Assembly: GCA_963783785.1 (NCBI GenBank)
Contig: CAWAOQ010000009.1
Location: 203,455-267,454 of the forward strand
From: CADEEN01 sp963783785
GTDB lineage: Bacteria > Pseudomonadota > Gammaproteobacteria > Burkholderiales > Burkholderiaceae_C
Length of the DNA: 64,000 bases
Reading direction: 5' to 3'
The position numbers and the translations under genes were made by a program. The notes below the pieces were generated by a model that saw only the letters and a program-made list of their open reading frames with translations, was not told the DNA's origin and searched no databases. Shown in pieces: positions 63,788 through 64,000 of this stretch (positions are counted from its first letter, which is position 1; each line of letters opens with the position of its first letter).

Positions 63788-64000
63788 TCAGCGCCCGAAA
63801 GGGCCCCAGACGGGCTCGCGCACATCGGCCTGCGACGACCGCCAGGCTGGTCTTGATTCTGCCGTCGAGCGTGGTCGTCATCAGCACGTCGCGGCCCTGT
63901 GCCTGCGTGGCGTAGACGATCAGCCGGCCGTTCGGGGCAAAGCTCGGACGCTCGTCGCGCTGGTTTCGGTCAATGCCTGGGTGTTCCCGCTCGCCAGGTC
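63788..64000 (-). CDS. tolB: TolB, C-terminal part, cut by window edge and frameshifted
   Basis: The final beta-propeller blade of TolB is seen: FAPNGRLIVYATQAQGRD, VLMTTTLDGRIKTSLA and the typical end DVREPVWGPFGR with the stop at 63788. Frame slips are near 63965 and 63845. The rest of the gene lies beyond the right edge. Confidence 0.85.

Overview
This window reads as a chromosomal sulfur-oxidation island from a high-GC betaproteobacterium, probably of the Burkholderiales (Rubrivivax/Leptothrix-like). The grounds are the GC-rich codon use, the betaproteobacterial gene sets, and short intergenic repeats built on CCCCCTCGGGGGG. The species cannot be named from the sequence alone. Many genes outside the central dsr block are broken by single-base frameshifts, yet the protein stays recognisable in the next frame. 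I read these as assembly indels rather than decayed genes.

Layout. (1) 0-8 kb, minus strand apart from the first gene: envelope genes (DUF3943 protein, patatin/BamA-like type Vd autotransporter, DUF4105 protein, AsmA-family protein). (2) 8-16.7 kb, minus: a thiosulfate operon in the order tusA, dsrE3A-like, an unknown periplasmic protein, a YeeE/TsuA transporter, soxY, soxZ, soxA, soxX, soxB, a periplasmic DsrE-like protein, soxH. soxCD is absent, as expected when sulfane sulfur goes on to reverse Dsr. (3) 16.7-25.6 kb, minus: a FadL-type porin, a CMD-Rieske fusion, a universal stress protein, a TauE/SafE exporter with a small membrane partner, and soeCBA (cytoplasmic sulfite dehydrogenase). 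(4) 25.9-33.5 kb: a MazG-like protein, a rhodanese, a gene-poor stretch, then the APS-reductase operon aprM-aprB-aprA with three accessory genes, and sat with a phosphodiesterase gene. (5) 33.7-36.6 kb, plus: a LysR regulator and a soluble NarX/NarL-type two-component pair with a Cys cluster. (6) 36.6-51.5 kb, minus: a continuous reverse dsr operon, dsrABEFHCMK-sqr-LJOPN-(dsrC-like)-R-cobA. (7) 51.7-58.7 kb, plus, divergent from dsrA: an accessory operon of mostly uncharacterised genes. It holds a 71-aa protein, a stand-alone Cas6/Cmx6-like protein, a second DsrC-like protein, a large palindromic element, a 212-aa protein, a TauD-like dioxygenase, an unusual ferredoxin-reductase, an S24-like protein lacking the catalytic Lys, a 72-aa protein, a Cys-rich 148-aa protein and a 359-aa protein. 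(8) 58.8-64 kb: a lipoprotein, a histone-like protein, two tRNA-Lys genes, tcdA and the tolB-pal-cpoB end of the tol cluster.

How the parts fit: SoxYZAXB loads thiosulfate sulfur, and Sqr oxidises sulfide to polysulfide. TusA/DsrE3A and DsrEFH/DsrC carry persulfide sulfur to DsrAB. DsrMKJOP and DsrL handle the electrons. The resulting sulfite is oxidised either directly by SoeABC or through AprBA-AprM plus Sat. CobA and DsrN serve the siroheme-amide cofactor of DsrAB.

The strongest candidates for something undescribed are two. The first is the accessory operon at 51.7-58.7 kb, in particular a Cas6-like protein without a CRISPR array beside a DsrC/TusE-like protein. The second is a shared tandem inverted-repeat site at three sulfur promoters, which may be the target of the Cys-cluster two-component system encoded in the same window.
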